Below, piece after piece: positions 25,353-34,418 of a stretch of 64,000 nucleotides of DNA (positions are counted from its first letter, which is position 1; each line of letters starts with the position of its first letter). The DNA lies in contig NZ_JBDQZI010000016.1 of the NCBI RefSeq assembly GCF_042920265.1, forward strand, positions 1 to 64,000. The letters are read 5' to 3'. The position numbers were made by a program, and so were the translations under genes. A model generated the notes under the pieces. The model was not told the origin of the DNA and ran no database searches. It saw only the letters and a list, made by a program, of their open reading frames with translations. The stretch comes from Lysinibacillus_B sp042920265. GTDB taxonomy: Bacteria > Bacillota > Bacilli > Bacillales_A > Planococcaceae.

Positions 25353-25566
25353 AACTTAAGGGGATAAATCATCTTAAAATGTTCGACTGTGACTGGTTAA
25401 AAAGCTATAGTATTCGAGCAAAAAGTCGCTGCATTCAGTCAATCATTGTGCTGGAACATTAAAATGCACATATAAGGATGTCCTATTTACGCAGTAATAC
25501 TAAAGCGTATGAAGCACTTAGAATGGGAGAGTCTATACATAAAGAACAATCGAAGGGAAGAGACTC

Positions 25567-26013
25567 GTGAAGTATATGACAGCTTTTTTCGTGAAATTTG
25601 TGATGACTATGGCGGTATTATGGATAGTGTTAGGCTTGTTTTTTAGTATTTCGTTTCGTGATATTTTGATTACAAGTATTGTATTAACTGCTATTGGATT
25701 TGTTGGAGACGTCTATTTATTACCACGAACAACGAATACATTAACAGCAATTGCCGACTTTGGTCTTGCTTTTTTTGTAGTATGGATTATGGGGATGTAC
25801 TTATTCAATGAAACCTATTTAGAAGGCACTGTCATTGCTGCTTTTATGGTATCACTTGTTGTTGTTGTTGGTGAGGCCTTTTATCATAATTATTTTAGAA
25901 ACCAAGTCATTAAAAATGACGAGAAGCACCAGGACTATGCAAGAAATCACAATCTCCAAACGGAATTTGCTGAGGAATTTGATCGTGATTTAGATAAGGA
26001 TATAAAAAAGTGA
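25567..26013 (+). CDS. YndM-like membrane protein (DUF2512)
   Basis: This 148-residue protein has four predicted membrane helices (AFFVKFVMTMAVLWIVLGLFF, DILITSIVLTAIGFVGDVYLL, IADFGLAFFVVWIMGMYLF, VIAAFMVSLVVVVGEAFYH) and a charged cytoplasmic tail rich in Asp, Glu and Lys. This layout and the YLLPRTTNT/ADFGLAF sequence match B. subtilis YndM (DUF2512), whose function is unknown. It starts at GTG 25567 after a weak GAAGGGAAG. It stands alone. Confidence 0.75.
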   Translation: MKYMTAFFVKFVMTMAVLWIVLGLFFSISFRDILITSIVLTAIGFVGDVYLLPRTTNTLTAIADFGLAFFVVWIMGMYLFNETYLEGTVIAAFMVSLVVVVGEAFYHNYFRNQVIKNDEKHQDYARNHNLQTEFAEEFDRDLDKDIKK

Positions 26014-26178
26014 AACGTCAAGCAGTGGGAGATGGCGCTCTTCGTTGGCGTCACCAGTCCCTTGTTTTCCTTGAACGAATCAGGCGCATCAATAGGTCAA
26101 ACGGAAAAATAACTAATAAAATGATTCGGTATAACATACAGTGTTAGGGAGTATATGGATAAGGAGATGTGTATATAG

Positions 26179-26949
26179 CTGGATAATTACTTGAGTAGTG
26201 CCATTTTCGAACATCGATTTTGGCTCCATATATTAGCTGATCATTCTCGGTTTATTCATGATTCACTCTATCCTTCTGAACAGGAGGATATTGCAAAAGC
26301 TACTCATTTTATTCAGCAATTCGATCAACTATTAAATCAAGTAAAGGCACTTAACGAAACAAATAGTATTGCTTTTGCACATACTGTGGAGGAAGCAGTC
26401 AAACAATTAAAAGCATTCAAACTATCCATTATTAAACGCCATCTAGCTGGGAACATGAAAATCCACCTTCCGCCTTCTTTCATCAACCATATGGTCAATG
26501 AATTAGAAGAATATGAACGCCTATTAACCTATTTAAAGCAAGGGAAAATTCCTCCGCTATTTCATGAATTACATCATCATTTGCTTTGGCTTTTGGATGC
26601 TTCGGGTCATGCAGGTGCCATTAATGACCGGATGGATGCTGTGGAAAAAAGGTTAAAGGAGAAAAGCGCTACCTTTACGAAACACTTTAATCAATTTTAC
26701 TTGAAAGCTGTTGAGTTAACAGGTTTTTTGCGTACAAATGTAAGTAAATTCCCCGCATTACACAGATTCAATCAGGATGTGGAGATTGAAGTTAAATTAT
26801 TTAAAACCTTTTTGAAAGAGCTAGAAGAGATGGAGCTAAGCGCAGAAGTTTTAGGAACATTTACTGTCTCAATGGCGGATCATATGGCAAGGGAAGAGCA
26901 ATATTATTTAACTAAAGTTGCACAGTCGACTAGTAAAGGGAGTAAGTAA
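26179..26949 (+). CDS. DUF2935 helical-bundle protein
   Basis: This protein of about 256 residues is made of long helices with repeated histidines placed as in hemerythrin-like metal binders: FEHRFWLHILADHSRFI at the N-terminus, HELHHHLLWLLDASGHAGAI in the middle and ADHMAREEQYYL at the C-terminus. It matches the DUF2935 pattern of two similar four-helix halves. The function is unknown and metal binding is inferred. The start is uncertain. CTG 26179 (12 bases after AAGGAG) gives the natural-looking LDNYLSSAIFEH. TTG 26191 has no site nearby. An in-frame TAG precedes both. Confidence 0.75.
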   Translation: MDNYLSSAIFEHRFWLHILADHSRFIHDSLYPSEQEDIAKATHFIQQFDQLLNQVKALNETNSIAFAHTVEEAVKQLKAFKLSIIKRHLAGNMKIHLPPSFINHMVNELEEYERLLTYLKQGKIPPLFHELHHHLLWLLDASGHAGAINDRMDAVEKRLKEKSATFTKHFNQFYLKAVELTGFLRTNVSKFPALHRFNQDVEIEVKLFKTFLKELEEMELSAEVLGTFTVSMADHMAREEQYYLTKVAQSTSKGSK

Positions 26950-26984
26950 TTGATTCAAAATGTTATTCATAACCCATCGTAATC

Positions 26985-27023
26985 CACATCTCTCAAGGGA
27001 AATCTTGAGAGGTGTTTTTTTAT
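26985..27023 (+). terminator. terminator after DUF2935 gene
   Basis: CACATCTCTCAAG pairs with CTTGAGAGGTG (small bulge), followed by TTTTTTTT. The remaining ~220 bases before the next gene are AT-rich and show no clear element. Confidence 0.8.
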
Positions 27024-27250
27024 TGCGGATTATTCGCTTTATAGTGTCTATTAATCAAAAAAGGTATGGAACTTAATAGAATTAGAAATAATGAATTTAT
27101 CACCAAAATTAGGTTGTAGATGGGCGAGTAAAAAACGACAATCACTGAACTTTTTATAAAGACGTTAAGTATGAAAGTGAAACATCGCTCAACATATAAA
27201 AACCATTTGCGGTAGATAGACAACATAAAGATTGTGAGGAAGATGGGCAA

Positions 27251-27712
27251 TTGGAACAGATAAAAAAGATTGAATCACTGAACTTTTGGTCGGGTATTTT
27301 ATTTGGCTTAGGTTTAGTGGCATTTATTGATGAAACAGTATTTCACCAGCTTTTACATTGGCATCATTTTTATGATAAATCAACAAAATCCATAGGGCTT
27401 ATATCAGATGGTTTGTTTCATGCGTTTAGTTGGTTTGCGACAGTAGCTTCACTTTTTATGGTGGCACATTTACGCAGGAGTAGTGCTTGGCAGAGAAAGC
27501 GGTGGTTCGGTGCCTCGCAGCTTGGTGCGGGCACATTTCAGCTGTATGACGGCATTATTCAGCACAAAATATTTAGGTTACATCAAATCCGTTATCATGT
27601 AGAGATTTTTTATTATGACCTTGTATGGAATATACTTGCAGTCATCATGATTATCGTTGGTCTCGTCATATTAAAACAAGTGAAAAATCAAAAGGTGGTG
27701 CATGGAATATGA
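27251..27712 (+). CDS. DUF2243 membrane protein
   Basis: This 153-residue protein has four membrane helices and histidine-rich family features: FGLGLVAFIDETVFHQLLHWHHFYD near the N-terminus, SDGLFHAFSWFATVASLF and GTFQLYDGIIQHKIFRLHQIRY. This matches DUF2243, often encoded with or fused to CtaG-like proteins. The conserved His and Asp suggest metal or heme handling, but this is not shown. It starts at TTG 27251 after GAGGAAG. It overlaps the next gene (ATATGATG), so the pair is coupled. Confidence 0.82.
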   Translation: MEQIKKIESLNFWSGILFGLGLVAFIDETVFHQLLHWHHFYDKSTKSIGLISDGLFHAFSWFATVASLFMVAHLRRSSAWQRKRWFGASQLGAGTFQLYDGIIQHKIFRLHQIRYHVEIFYYDLVWNILAVIMIIVGLVILKQVKNQKVVHGI

Positions 27713-28515
27713 TGTTTTTACATATACACCACACACCGTATCAGTCGGTCAGCATAGTAGGCGGTGCATTCATCTTTTTAGTGTTAGCTACTTTATATAT
27801 CGGCACTGTTTTTTTAAACTATTCGAAAAAGCGCCCCTGGTCACTTTATCGCATCCTATTTTGGGTAGGCGGTGTATTGGCTATTACGTTTTCCATTGCT
27901 GGACCATTGGCAGAAAAAGCGCATCATAGCTTTGTAGCGCATATGTATACACATTTACTATTAGGGATGATAGGTCCATTATTCATCGTACTAGCAAAGC
28001 CAATGCTCCTCGTATTAAGGACATTACCTGTATCACTTGCACGGGTATTGACGCAATTTTTAAAGAGTGCCCCTGCCCGCTTTATTAGCCATCCAGTGAC
28101 AGCTACGATTTTAAATATTGGCGGTCTGTGGGTGCTGTATACAACGGATCTATATGTATGGATGCATACGTCGTTACTTGTTTTTATCGTTGTACATGTG
28201 CACATTTTCTTAGCGGGCTATGTATTTACGACAACGCTTATTTCTGTGGATTTCTCCCCACATAAAGCACCTTTTCACCTACGTGCTGTTGTACTTATAG
28301 TAGCGATTGCCGGACATAATATTTTAGCGAAATGGATTTATGCGAATCCACCGTCTTCAGTAGAGCGATTACAAGCGGAGGAAGGTGGCGTATTCATGTA
28401 TTACGCTGGGGGAATAGTTGAAATCATCTTAATTATTCTTTTATGTTATGAGTACTATAAGACGGTTAAACCTATTCATCTACAAAAAAGTAAACTATCA
28501 CATACGTCCCTATAA
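27709..28515 (+). CDS. CtaG-type cytochrome c oxidase assembly factor
   Basis: This 268-residue membrane protein with about seven helices is of the caa3_CtaG family. It has AHHSFVAHMYTHLLLGMIGPLF with the conserved histidines, PVTATILNIGGLWVLYTT, VHVHIFLAGYVFTTTLI and GHNILAKWIYA followed by a Gly-Gly-Met-Tyr-Tyr-like segment (GGVFMYYAGGIVE). Family members are needed for CuA-site or copper delivery in caa3 oxidase. ATG 27709 is chosen at the overlap with the DUF2243 stop, with AAGGTGG 11 bases upstream. It is translationally coupled to DUF2243. Confidence 0.85.
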   Translation: MMFLHIHHTPYQSVSIVGGAFIFLVLATLYIGTVFLNYSKKRPWSLYRILFWVGGVLAITFSIAGPLAEKAHHSFVAHMYTHLLLGMIGPLFIVLAKPMLLVLRTLPVSLARVLTQFLKSAPARFISHPVTATILNIGGLWVLYTTDLYVWMHTSLLVFIVVHVHIFLAGYVFTTTLISVDFSPHKAPFHLRAVVLIVAIAGHNILAKWIYANPPSSVERLQAEEGGVFMYYAGGIVEIILIILLCYEYYKTVKPIHLQKSKLSHTSL

Positions 28516-28584
28516 AATAAATGAACGTATGTATGTCTATATCTGCTAAGTAGACAGTGTAAGGAACAATTAAACAAGGAAAAG

Positions 28585-28613
28585 TTAATTTTTCTATATA
28601 AATTGACTATAAT
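28585..28613 (+). promoter_or_regulatory. candidate promoter of the ATPase-TOPRIM operon
   Basis: A perfect TATAAT lies at 28608-28613 with a weak -35 TTAATT (28585-28590), 17 bases apart. It is placed 30 bases before the ATPase ATG. The -10 is convincing; the -35 is not. Confidence 0.4.
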
Positions 28614-28642
28614 AAGCAAAAAAAAGTTGATTGGGTGTTTGT

Positions 28643-29983
28643 ATGGAGACAATTGTCAAAGTAGAGCGTATTGTAATCGAAAACTTAAAAAATGTCGCGT
28701 TTGGGGAAATCCAATTGCATGTCGATTTTAAACATATGAGAAAAGCGAACGTAATGGGATTGTACGGACAAAATGGTTCTGGCAAGACAACGGTTGTCAA
28801 TGCGTTTGAGCTGCTTAAAATATTACTGTCGAGTGCGGTAACCGAAGAAAAGTTACCGCCTATAGCGAAGCATTTGATTCATATTGAAGCAGAGCGAGCG
28901 AAATTAACATTCGATTTTCTTGTGCGCAATCAATGCGGGGAATTTTTTGTTCAATATCATGTGGAGTTAGTGCGCGGAGTGAGCAGACTGTACCCGGTTG
29001 TGGAGGAGTTACATTACCGTGAAAATGCGCCGCGAAAGCGCATGAAACTGCTCGCGAAGAAAGATGGGCAACATATTCAAATTCGTACGCAAACAGTAGA
29101 AGAAATGAAACAACAAGATAAAATAGCGGTCATGGTAACGAACCAATTGTCTGAGAGAGAAAGTACTTCTTTTCTTTTCCATAAAGAGCTACAGCCGATG
29201 TTGGAAAGCTATTTAAAGGAAGTGGAGTGGCAACTCATTCAAAGCTTAACACAGGATTTTAATCGTGATTTGTATGTCATTAATAATGAAAATATCGGTT
29301 TTGTTATGACGAAATATTTGATGCCATTTAGTGTTTACTTAGAACAGTCACGCGGCATGATTCCATACAATTTATCGGAGCCTGCGCTATTACCGAAGCC
29401 ATTGTATGACACACTCTGTCAGGTCATTGAACAAATTAACTATGTGCTGTCGGCTGTTATTCCAGGATTAAAAGTGGAAGTGCGCGAAATAGCAACCCAG
29501 CTGTTAGATAATGGCGAACAAGGGGTACGATTCGAATTTTTATCGAATCGAAACGGGCGTGTGTTGCCGTTGCGAACAGAGTCAGAAGGTATTTTGAAAA
29601 TTATTGCTGTACTAAGTGCTCTTGCGGCTGCTTATAATAAGCCAAATGCTTGTATTGTTATCGATGAGCTAGATTCGGGTGTATTCGAGTATTTATTAGG
29701 TGAATTATTGAAAATCATTGCAGAAGCCGGGCAAGGACAGTTATTTTTCACATCCCATAATTTACGCTTACTGGAAGTGTTAACGACTAAAGATTTATGG
29801 TTCACAACGTCCAATGAGCAGAGACGATACATTCAGCTAAAAGGGGTGAAAACACTTCATAATACACGTGATGTGTATTTACGTGCGATTCAGCTAGGGG
29901 GACAAGACGAGTCCGTTTATGAAGACACGAAATCATTCCATATTAAGAAAGCTTTTTGGAAAGCGAGGAGGGGTGAAGAGTGA
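28643..29983 (+). CDS. AAA/ABC-class ATPase of a two-gene putative defence operon
   Basis: This 446-residue ATPase is of the OLD/RecF-like ABC class: IENLKNV, Walker A GQNGSGKTT (42-50), a helical insert (about 60-300), a signature-like TESEGILKIIAVLSAL, Walker B ACIVIDELDSG (Asp-Glu about 340) and FFTSHNLRLLE with the switch His near 371. In single-chain OLD proteins a C-terminal TOPRIM follows; here it is the separate next gene, overlapping by GTGA. The arrangement resembles RloA/RloB and AbiLi/AbiLii pairs. ATG 28643 is chosen; TTG 28631 is an alternative. Ribosome-binding signal is weak. A role in phage defence is inferred from architecture only. Confidence 0.82.
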   Translation: METIVKVERIVIENLKNVAFGEIQLHVDFKHMRKANVMGLYGQNGSGKTTVVNAFELLKILLSSAVTEEKLPPIAKHLIHIEAERAKLTFDFLVRNQCGEFFVQYHVELVRGVSRLYPVVEELHYRENAPRKRMKLLAKKDGQHIQIRTQTVEEMKQQDKIAVMVTNQLSERESTSFLFHKELQPMLESYLKEVEWQLIQSLTQDFNRDLYVINNENIGFVMTKYLMPFSVYLEQSRGMIPYNLSEPALLPKPLYDTLCQVIEQINYVLSAVIPGLKVEVREIATQLLDNGEQGVRFEFLSNRNGRVLPLRTESEGILKIIAVLSALAAAYNKPNACIVIDELDSGVFEYLLGELLKIIAEAGQGQLFFTSHNLRLLEVLTTKDLWFTTSNEQRRYIQLKGVKTLHNTRDVYLRAIQLGGQDESVYEDTKSFHIKKAFWKARRGEE

Positions 29984-30717
29984 AAAAAGTCATTTTAGTC
30001 ATTGTGGAAGGACAGACAGAGGAAGCGATTTTTTACGATTATTTGCAAGAGCGCTTTAAGGATATAGAAGTGAGAATTCATGTACAAGCGGGAGATGTGT
30101 TGTCGGATTTACGAAATAAGAAAAATATTAAAAAAGTAGTCGGACAGTTAATCAGAAATTACTTGGAGAAATATCGTTTTTTACCGCATGATGTATTAGC
30201 GGTGCTTCATTTTACCGATACAGATGGTTGCTTTGTGGTAGATGATCAAGTCGTCGTGGATAGCACGGCGGAAAAGAATTTGTTTTATGATGAGGAAAGC
30301 ATTGTTGTACCGGATGACAATAAAAAGCAGATGATTCAACAGCGAAATGAACAAAAGGCGCAAAACATTCGTATTTTGTTTGCAGATCATCATTTTTCCA
30401 TTAGATCCATTAAAATTCCGTATCAGCTGTATTATTTTTCAACGAACTTAGATCATGTATTGTGGGACGAGCGCAATACGAAGGGCTATGAAAAACTTGA
30501 AAAAGTAGACCAATTTTTAGAGCAGTTCCATGCGAATATTGATCAGTTTTTATGGCAATTTGTAGAGGGAAAGCAAGAAGGCGTATACACAGATAAATAT
30601 AAGCACTCCTGGGAGTATATTATGAAAAGTAATCACTCCTTAAGCCGCAAAACGAATATGCCGTTCCTTTTAGAAATGATTGATTCCCTATCATCCGAAC
30701 CCTTTTCCTCAAATTGA
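29980..30717 (+). CDS. RloB/AbiLii-like TOPRIM-fold protein
   Basis: This 245-residue protein starts KKVILVIVEGQTEEAIFYDYL. The VEGxTE motif (Glu 10, Glu 14) and the later LHFTDTDG (Asp 80, Asp 82) are the Glu and DxD elements of a TOPRIM nuclease centre. A middle IKIPYQLYYFSTNLDHVL segment and a C-terminal helical part are as in RloB-like proteins. It is translated from GTG 29980, overlapping the ATPase gene, so the two very likely form a complex. The TOPRIM would supply the nuclease and the ATPase the sensor or motor. I cannot distinguish RloB from AbiLii by eye. Confidence 0.78.
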   Translation: MKKVILVIVEGQTEEAIFYDYLQERFKDIEVRIHVQAGDVLSDLRNKKNIKKVVGQLIRNYLEKYRFLPHDVLAVLHFTDTDGCFVVDDQVVVDSTAEKNLFYDEESIVVPDDNKKQMIQQRNEQKAQNIRILFADHHFSIRSIKIPYQLYYFSTNLDHVLWDERNTKGYEKLEKVDQFLEQFHANIDQFLWQFVEGKQEGVYTDKYKHSWEYIMKSNHSLSRKTNMPFLLEMIDSLSSEPFSSN

Positions 30718-30732
30718 GCGGAGAGGGTTTTT
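30698..30732 (+). terminator. terminator overlapping the TOPRIM gene end
   Basis: AACCCTTTTCCTC pairs with GAGCGGAGAGGGTT, followed by TTT. The 5' arm lies inside the last codons and the stop codon sits in the loop. Confidence 0.7.
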
Positions 30733-30804
30733 GTGATTTAAAATCCAAGAACATGGAATGTACATGTTCAGGATGGCATATGGTAGTCGAAGAGGGGGAA
30801 GTGT

Positions 30805-32094
30805 ATGCAAATTCATGTTGTACAACCGGGGCAGTCACTCTATGGTATCGCTCAGGCATATCGTACGACAGCCCAGGCGATTGCACAGGCAAATGAATTG
30901 CGGAATCCGAATCAACTTGTTGTGGGACAGGCACTTGTCATACCGATATATGGCAGCTTTTATTGGGTGCAACCGGGAGATAGTCTATATCGCATTGCGC
31001 AACGTTTCGGCTTAGAAGTCAATACGTTAGCGCAAATTAATCGGCTTAATGTAAATGCGCCTTTAGCGATTGGCATACAATTATATATTCCACCACGTCC
31101 TAAAACAGAAATAGAGGCACTCGCATTTTTAGAACCACGTGGCGATGAAATCAGTGCGCTATTACTCCAACAAGCAATGGATGCCAGCAGAAATCTCACG
31201 TATTTAAGTTTATTTAGCTTAGAAGCAAAGCGAGATGGCAGTCTTCGTACACCACCGAGCAACGGAATAGAAAATATTGTGGAAACGACAGGTGCTGCTG
31301 TGATGTTAGTCGTGACCAATTTAGAGGCAGGACAGTTTAGTGGGGAATTAATGCGTGATATTTTACAAAGTATCGCTGTTCAAGAGTTAATGTTAGAAAA
31401 CATTATTTCATATGCAGAGCAGCTAGGTGGGGTAAAGGCTGTCATGTTTGATTTGGAGCATATACCAGGCGATCAAAAAACGGCGTATAATCAATTTTTA
31501 CAACGGGCAGTCGAGCGCCTGCATGAGGTAAACCTTGTTGTGTGTGTTGCACTAGCACCGAAAACACGTGCAGACCAACCAGGTGAATGGTTTGTTGCGC
31601 ATGATTACAAAGCAGTTGGGCAAATAGTCGATTTTGTGATGCTCATGACGTATGAATGGGGTTATTCGGCTGGTCCGCCGCTCCCTGTATCACCTATTAA
31701 AGAAGTAGAGCGTGTATTAAATTATGCCGTGACGGAAATGCCACCAAATAAAATTATTATGGGCCAAAATTTATACGGCTATGATTGGACATTGCCATTT
31801 GTGCCAGGAGGGGCTTATGCACGCGCCGTTAGCCCACAAGCCGCGATTCAACTTGCGGTCCGCTATAATGCAAGTATTCAATATGATACGACAGCCCAGG
31901 CGCCGTTTATTGAATATGTAGATGATGAAGGAAAAGAGCATATCGTCTGGTTTGAAGATGCTCGATCAATCCAGGCAAAATTTCTGCTTTTAAAAGAGTT
32001 CAAACTGCGCGGGATTGGTTACTGGAAGCTCGGCTTATCATTCCCACAAAATTGGCTACTGCTTGAGGAGTATTTTACTATCAAGAAGGTTTAA
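30805..32094 (+). CDS. sleL: spore cortex LysM-GH18 glucosaminidase (SleL/YaaH type)
   Basis: This 429-residue protein has two LysM domains (about 2-47, VQPGQSLYGIAQAY; about 52-96, VQPGDSLYRIAQRFG) and a GH18 domain (about 105-425). The GH18 catalytic segment is KAVMFDLEH with Glu 218. The wall MTYEWGYSAGPP and the C-terminal GIGYWKLGLSFPQNW complete the YaaH/SleL pattern. Such enzymes sit in the spore coat/cortex without a signal peptide, as here, and cleave cortex muramic-delta-lactam glycan during germination. GAGGGGG precedes the ATG. This is good evidence that the organism sporulates. It is monocistronic with its own terminator. Confidence 0.9.
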   Translation: MQIHVVQPGQSLYGIAQAYRTTAQAIAQANELRNPNQLVVGQALVIPIYGSFYWVQPGDSLYRIAQRFGLEVNTLAQINRLNVNAPLAIGIQLYIPPRPKTEIEALAFLEPRGDEISALLLQQAMDASRNLTYLSLFSLEAKRDGSLRTPPSNGIENIVETTGAAVMLVVTNLEAGQFSGELMRDILQSIAVQELMLENIISYAEQLGGVKAVMFDLEHIPGDQKTAYNQFLQRAVERLHEVNLVVCVALAPKTRADQPGEWFVAHDYKAVGQIVDFVMLMTYEWGYSAGPPLPVSPIKEVERVLNYAVTEMPPNKIIMGQNLYGYDWTLPFVPGGAYARAVSPQAAIQLAVRYNASIQYDTTAQAPFIEYVDDEGKEHIVWFEDARSIQAKFLLLKEFKLRGIGYWKLGLSFPQNWLLLEEYFTIKKV

Positions 32095-32100
32095 AAATGA

Positions 32101-32135
32101 AAAGGCTGACCGAATGAGTTAGCCTTTATTTTTTA
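32101..32135 (+). terminator. sleL terminator
   Basis: AAAGGCTGAC pairs with GTTAGCCTTT around a 7-nt loop, then ATTTTTTATT. It starts 6 bases after the sleL stop. Confidence 0.8.
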
Positions 32136-32203
32136 TTCATGCAGGAAAAATTTATGCTTTTATATAATACTAGATTAGTAATCTTATAAAAGGAGGCGTT
32201 AGT

Positions 32204-33556
32204 TTGCGCGTAGTAAAATGGGTAGCAATCTTACTATTAACATTTCAACTAGTAGTGAGTCCAGCAGCAGCTATGACGGGCAATAAAGGGGAGCCAGCAC
32301 ATTATGTGGCATTGGGTGACTCACTTGCAGCAGGGATAATTGAAACAGGTGAAATTGGACAAGGGTATGCGGATTATTTAGCACAAATGTTAGAGGAAGA
32401 AAACTTACTGGCATCGTATAATAAAGGATTTGCTTTTCCTCGTTATACGACAGATGATGTGTTAAAAGAGCTAAAATCAGATGTGGTCAAACCTTCTTCT
32501 GAAACAGCCGAGCAAGTATCGCTGTTAGATGAAGTGAAAAAAGCGGATGTAATTACGATTAGTATTGGTGCAAATGATGTGTTAAAAAATTTAACACGTA
32601 ATGAAGCCGGCGAAATGCAATTTGATGTACAACAAGTGACGCAAGCCATTGAGCGAGTAGTGGCTAATTATGACGCGATTTTAAAGCGGATTGGCCAATT
32701 AAATCCGACAGCAGATGTATTTGTGATGGGGTATTATAATCCATTCCCGTATGTAGAAGATGCGACGAAGCAATTAAACCTACTTGTGATGATGATGGAT
32801 ACAGCGATTCAGCAAGTAGCCGAAGTAAACGACATGTATTTTGTCAAAGTGGCAGATGTGGTAGCATCGAATGTTAAAGCGTATTTACCGAATCCACAAA
32901 ATATCCATTTAAGCGAGGCAGGATATGAGGCAGTGGCGGAACAATTTGCCGAGCCGGTACTTGAATATATTAGGCTAATGCCGCTACCAGAAGTATTACC
33001 TGATTTTACGGATATTCCACAAGATAATTGGGCATATCCTTATGCGGTGGATGTAGCGAAATACGGCTTAATGAAAGGGTATAGCGATGGTGCATTTAAG
33101 CCGAATGATTCGTTAACACGTGTGCAAATTACATCAATTTTAGCTCGTGGGTTACAACTAGAAGCGACAATTGCAGCGCCATTTAAAGACATGACAACAT
33201 ATGCAATCGAGACACAAGCGGAAGTAGCGGCAGCATATGAAGCAGGAATTGTCAAAGGAGTAGAGCCATTATTTAAGCCGAGTGAAAAAATTACACGTGC
33301 TGAGGTTGCGATGATGATGCACCGAGCATATATTCATATCACAGGGGAACAATATGAGCCAACACAAGTAGCGCCATTTACAGATATTGAGACATATAAC
33401 GATGAATACAAACAGGCGATTACGTTCTTATATGATTTTGACATTGCGACGGGTGTAGGGAACACAGGGAAATTTAATCCGACCGGTTATTTAACACGCG
33501 CGCAAGCAGCAAAAATCATGGTGAACTTCTACGAAACAGTTGTGTTAGAAGATTAA
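32204..33556 (+). CDS. SLH-anchored SGNH/GDSL esterase
   Basis: This 450-residue secreted protein has a signal peptide (VKWVAILLLTFQLVVSPAAA) and an SGNH hydrolase domain (about 30-255): VALGDSLAAG with Ser 40, ITISIGANDVL, and the Asp/His element NIHLSEAGYEA. Three S-layer-homology repeats follow (about 268-450): FTDIPQDNWAYPYAVDVAK, FKDMTTYAIETQAEVAAAY and FTDIETYNDEYKQAI. SLH repeats hold proteins to pyruvylated wall polymers, so this is a surface lipase or esterase of unknown substrate. TTG 32204 lies 7 bases after AAGGAGG. Confidence 0.92.
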   Translation: MRVVKWVAILLLTFQLVVSPAAAMTGNKGEPAHYVALGDSLAAGIIETGEIGQGYADYLAQMLEEENLLASYNKGFAFPRYTTDDVLKELKSDVVKPSSETAEQVSLLDEVKKADVITISIGANDVLKNLTRNEAGEMQFDVQQVTQAIERVVANYDAILKRIGQLNPTADVFVMGYYNPFPYVEDATKQLNLLVMMMDTAIQQVAEVNDMYFVKVADVVASNVKAYLPNPQNIHLSEAGYEAVAEQFAEPVLEYIRLMPLPEVLPDFTDIPQDNWAYPYAVDVAKYGLMKGYSDGAFKPNDSLTRVQITSILARGLQLEATIAAPFKDMTTYAIETQAEVAAAYEAGIVKGVEPLFKPSEKITRAEVAMMMHRAYIHITGEQYEPTQVAPFTDIETYNDEYKQAITFLYDFDIATGVGNTGKFNPTGYLTRAQAAKIMVNFYETVVLED

Positions 33557-33559
33557 AAT

Positions 33560-33602
33560 AAGCGGCGAGGAAAGATGGGGAATCTTCCTCGTCGCTTCTT
33601 TT
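33560..33602 (+). terminator. terminator after the SLH esterase
   Basis: AAGCGGCGAGGAA pairs with TTCCTCGTCGCTT, followed by CTTTT. It directly follows the stop and could also serve the convergent carboxylesterase in part. Confidence 0.8.
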
Positions 33603-33671
33603 CACGGATAGAAATCCGCTCAATATATATAGCAGAAGGGGTATTCTGCTGGGGATAATGAAGTTATATAC

Positions 33672-34418
33672 TTATTCCTTCCATTTTAAACCTTCAAAGA
33701 AGCGATAAACTTCTTCAAATACTAAATCGCGTTCTTGACCTAATGTTAAAATGTGACCAGAATTGATAAATGTTTTAACCGATTTAATACGTGATTTGAC
33801 AGAGCTGTAAATCAAATCTGCACTTTCACAATAGTAGTCATCATCTTGTAAACCGCGTAAAATATGCACCGGTATTTGGATAGTATCTAATTTGCTACTC
33901 GTATCATTAATCATTCCTTGTAAATAGTCAAGTGAAGGCATTCGAACTAAATCCGCAACGCGTTCTGGTTGATCTTCGGTTGGGTTATAAGTACCTGCTA
34001 GCTTTTTGTAATTAATAGCATACTCTACGATGCGCTGTTGTAAGCTTTCAGGACTTTTAGCGATTGCTGGTGCAGACATTGTGACAATGGCTTTTGTTGG
34101 ACGTTCAACACCAAGTTTTAATGAGAAAATACCACCAAGTGATACACCGGCAACGGCAATTTCTTCATAGCCTAAGTTACGTAAAGTATCGTAACCTTCA
34201 ATTACGCTATCCCACCATTCAGTTGGGTTTGTTTGAATTAATGTTTTTGGATCGACGCCATGCCCTTTATAAAGTGGTGCATGTACTGTATAGTTGCGAT
34301 CTGTTAAATATCGACCAAGACGCTTTACATCGTTTGTATTGCCAGTAAAGCCATGTAATAGTAGTACGGCGCGCTTACCAGCCTCAAATGTAAATGGTTT
34401 CGGTGGAATGATTTTCAT
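33672..34418 (-). CDS. est: carboxylesterase (Est30/YvaK type)
   Basis: This 248-residue alpha/beta hydrolase has LLLHGFTGNTND (oxyanion region), the nucleophile elbow GVSLGG with Ser 93, an acidic GLQDDDYY near 190 and the catalytic INSGHIL His near 220. The length and Ser position fit the Bacillus/Geobacillus Est30 (YvaK) carboxylesterases acting on short-chain esters. ATG 34418 is chosen because AAAAGGAG lies just upstream on the minus strand; the frame opening at 34487 has no site. It is monocistronic, convergent with the SLH esterase. Confidence 0.9.
   Translation of the reverse strand: MKIIPPKPFTFEAGKRAVLLLHGFTGNTNDVKRLGRYLTDRNYTVHAPLYKGHGVDPKTLIQTNPTEWWDSVIEGYDTLRNLGYEEIAVAGVSLGGIFSLKLGVERPTKAIVTMSAPAIAKSPESLQQRIVEYAINYKKLAGTYNPTEDQPERVADLVRMPSLDYLQGMINDTSSKLDTIQIPVHILRGLQDDDYYCESADLIYSSVKSRIKSVKTFINSGHILTLGQERDLVFEEVYRFFEGLKWKE

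Noticed and set aside
25415..25423. Single CGAGCAAAA core outside the arrays
   Set aside because: A nine-base match once in AT-rich DNA is not informative without neighbouring units at 21 bases.
27020..27250. 76-residue hydrophobic minus-strand ORF
   Set aside because: It overlaps the plus-strand terminator and lies in an AT-rich spacer where hydrophobic reading is expected by chance; no ribosome-binding site or family features.
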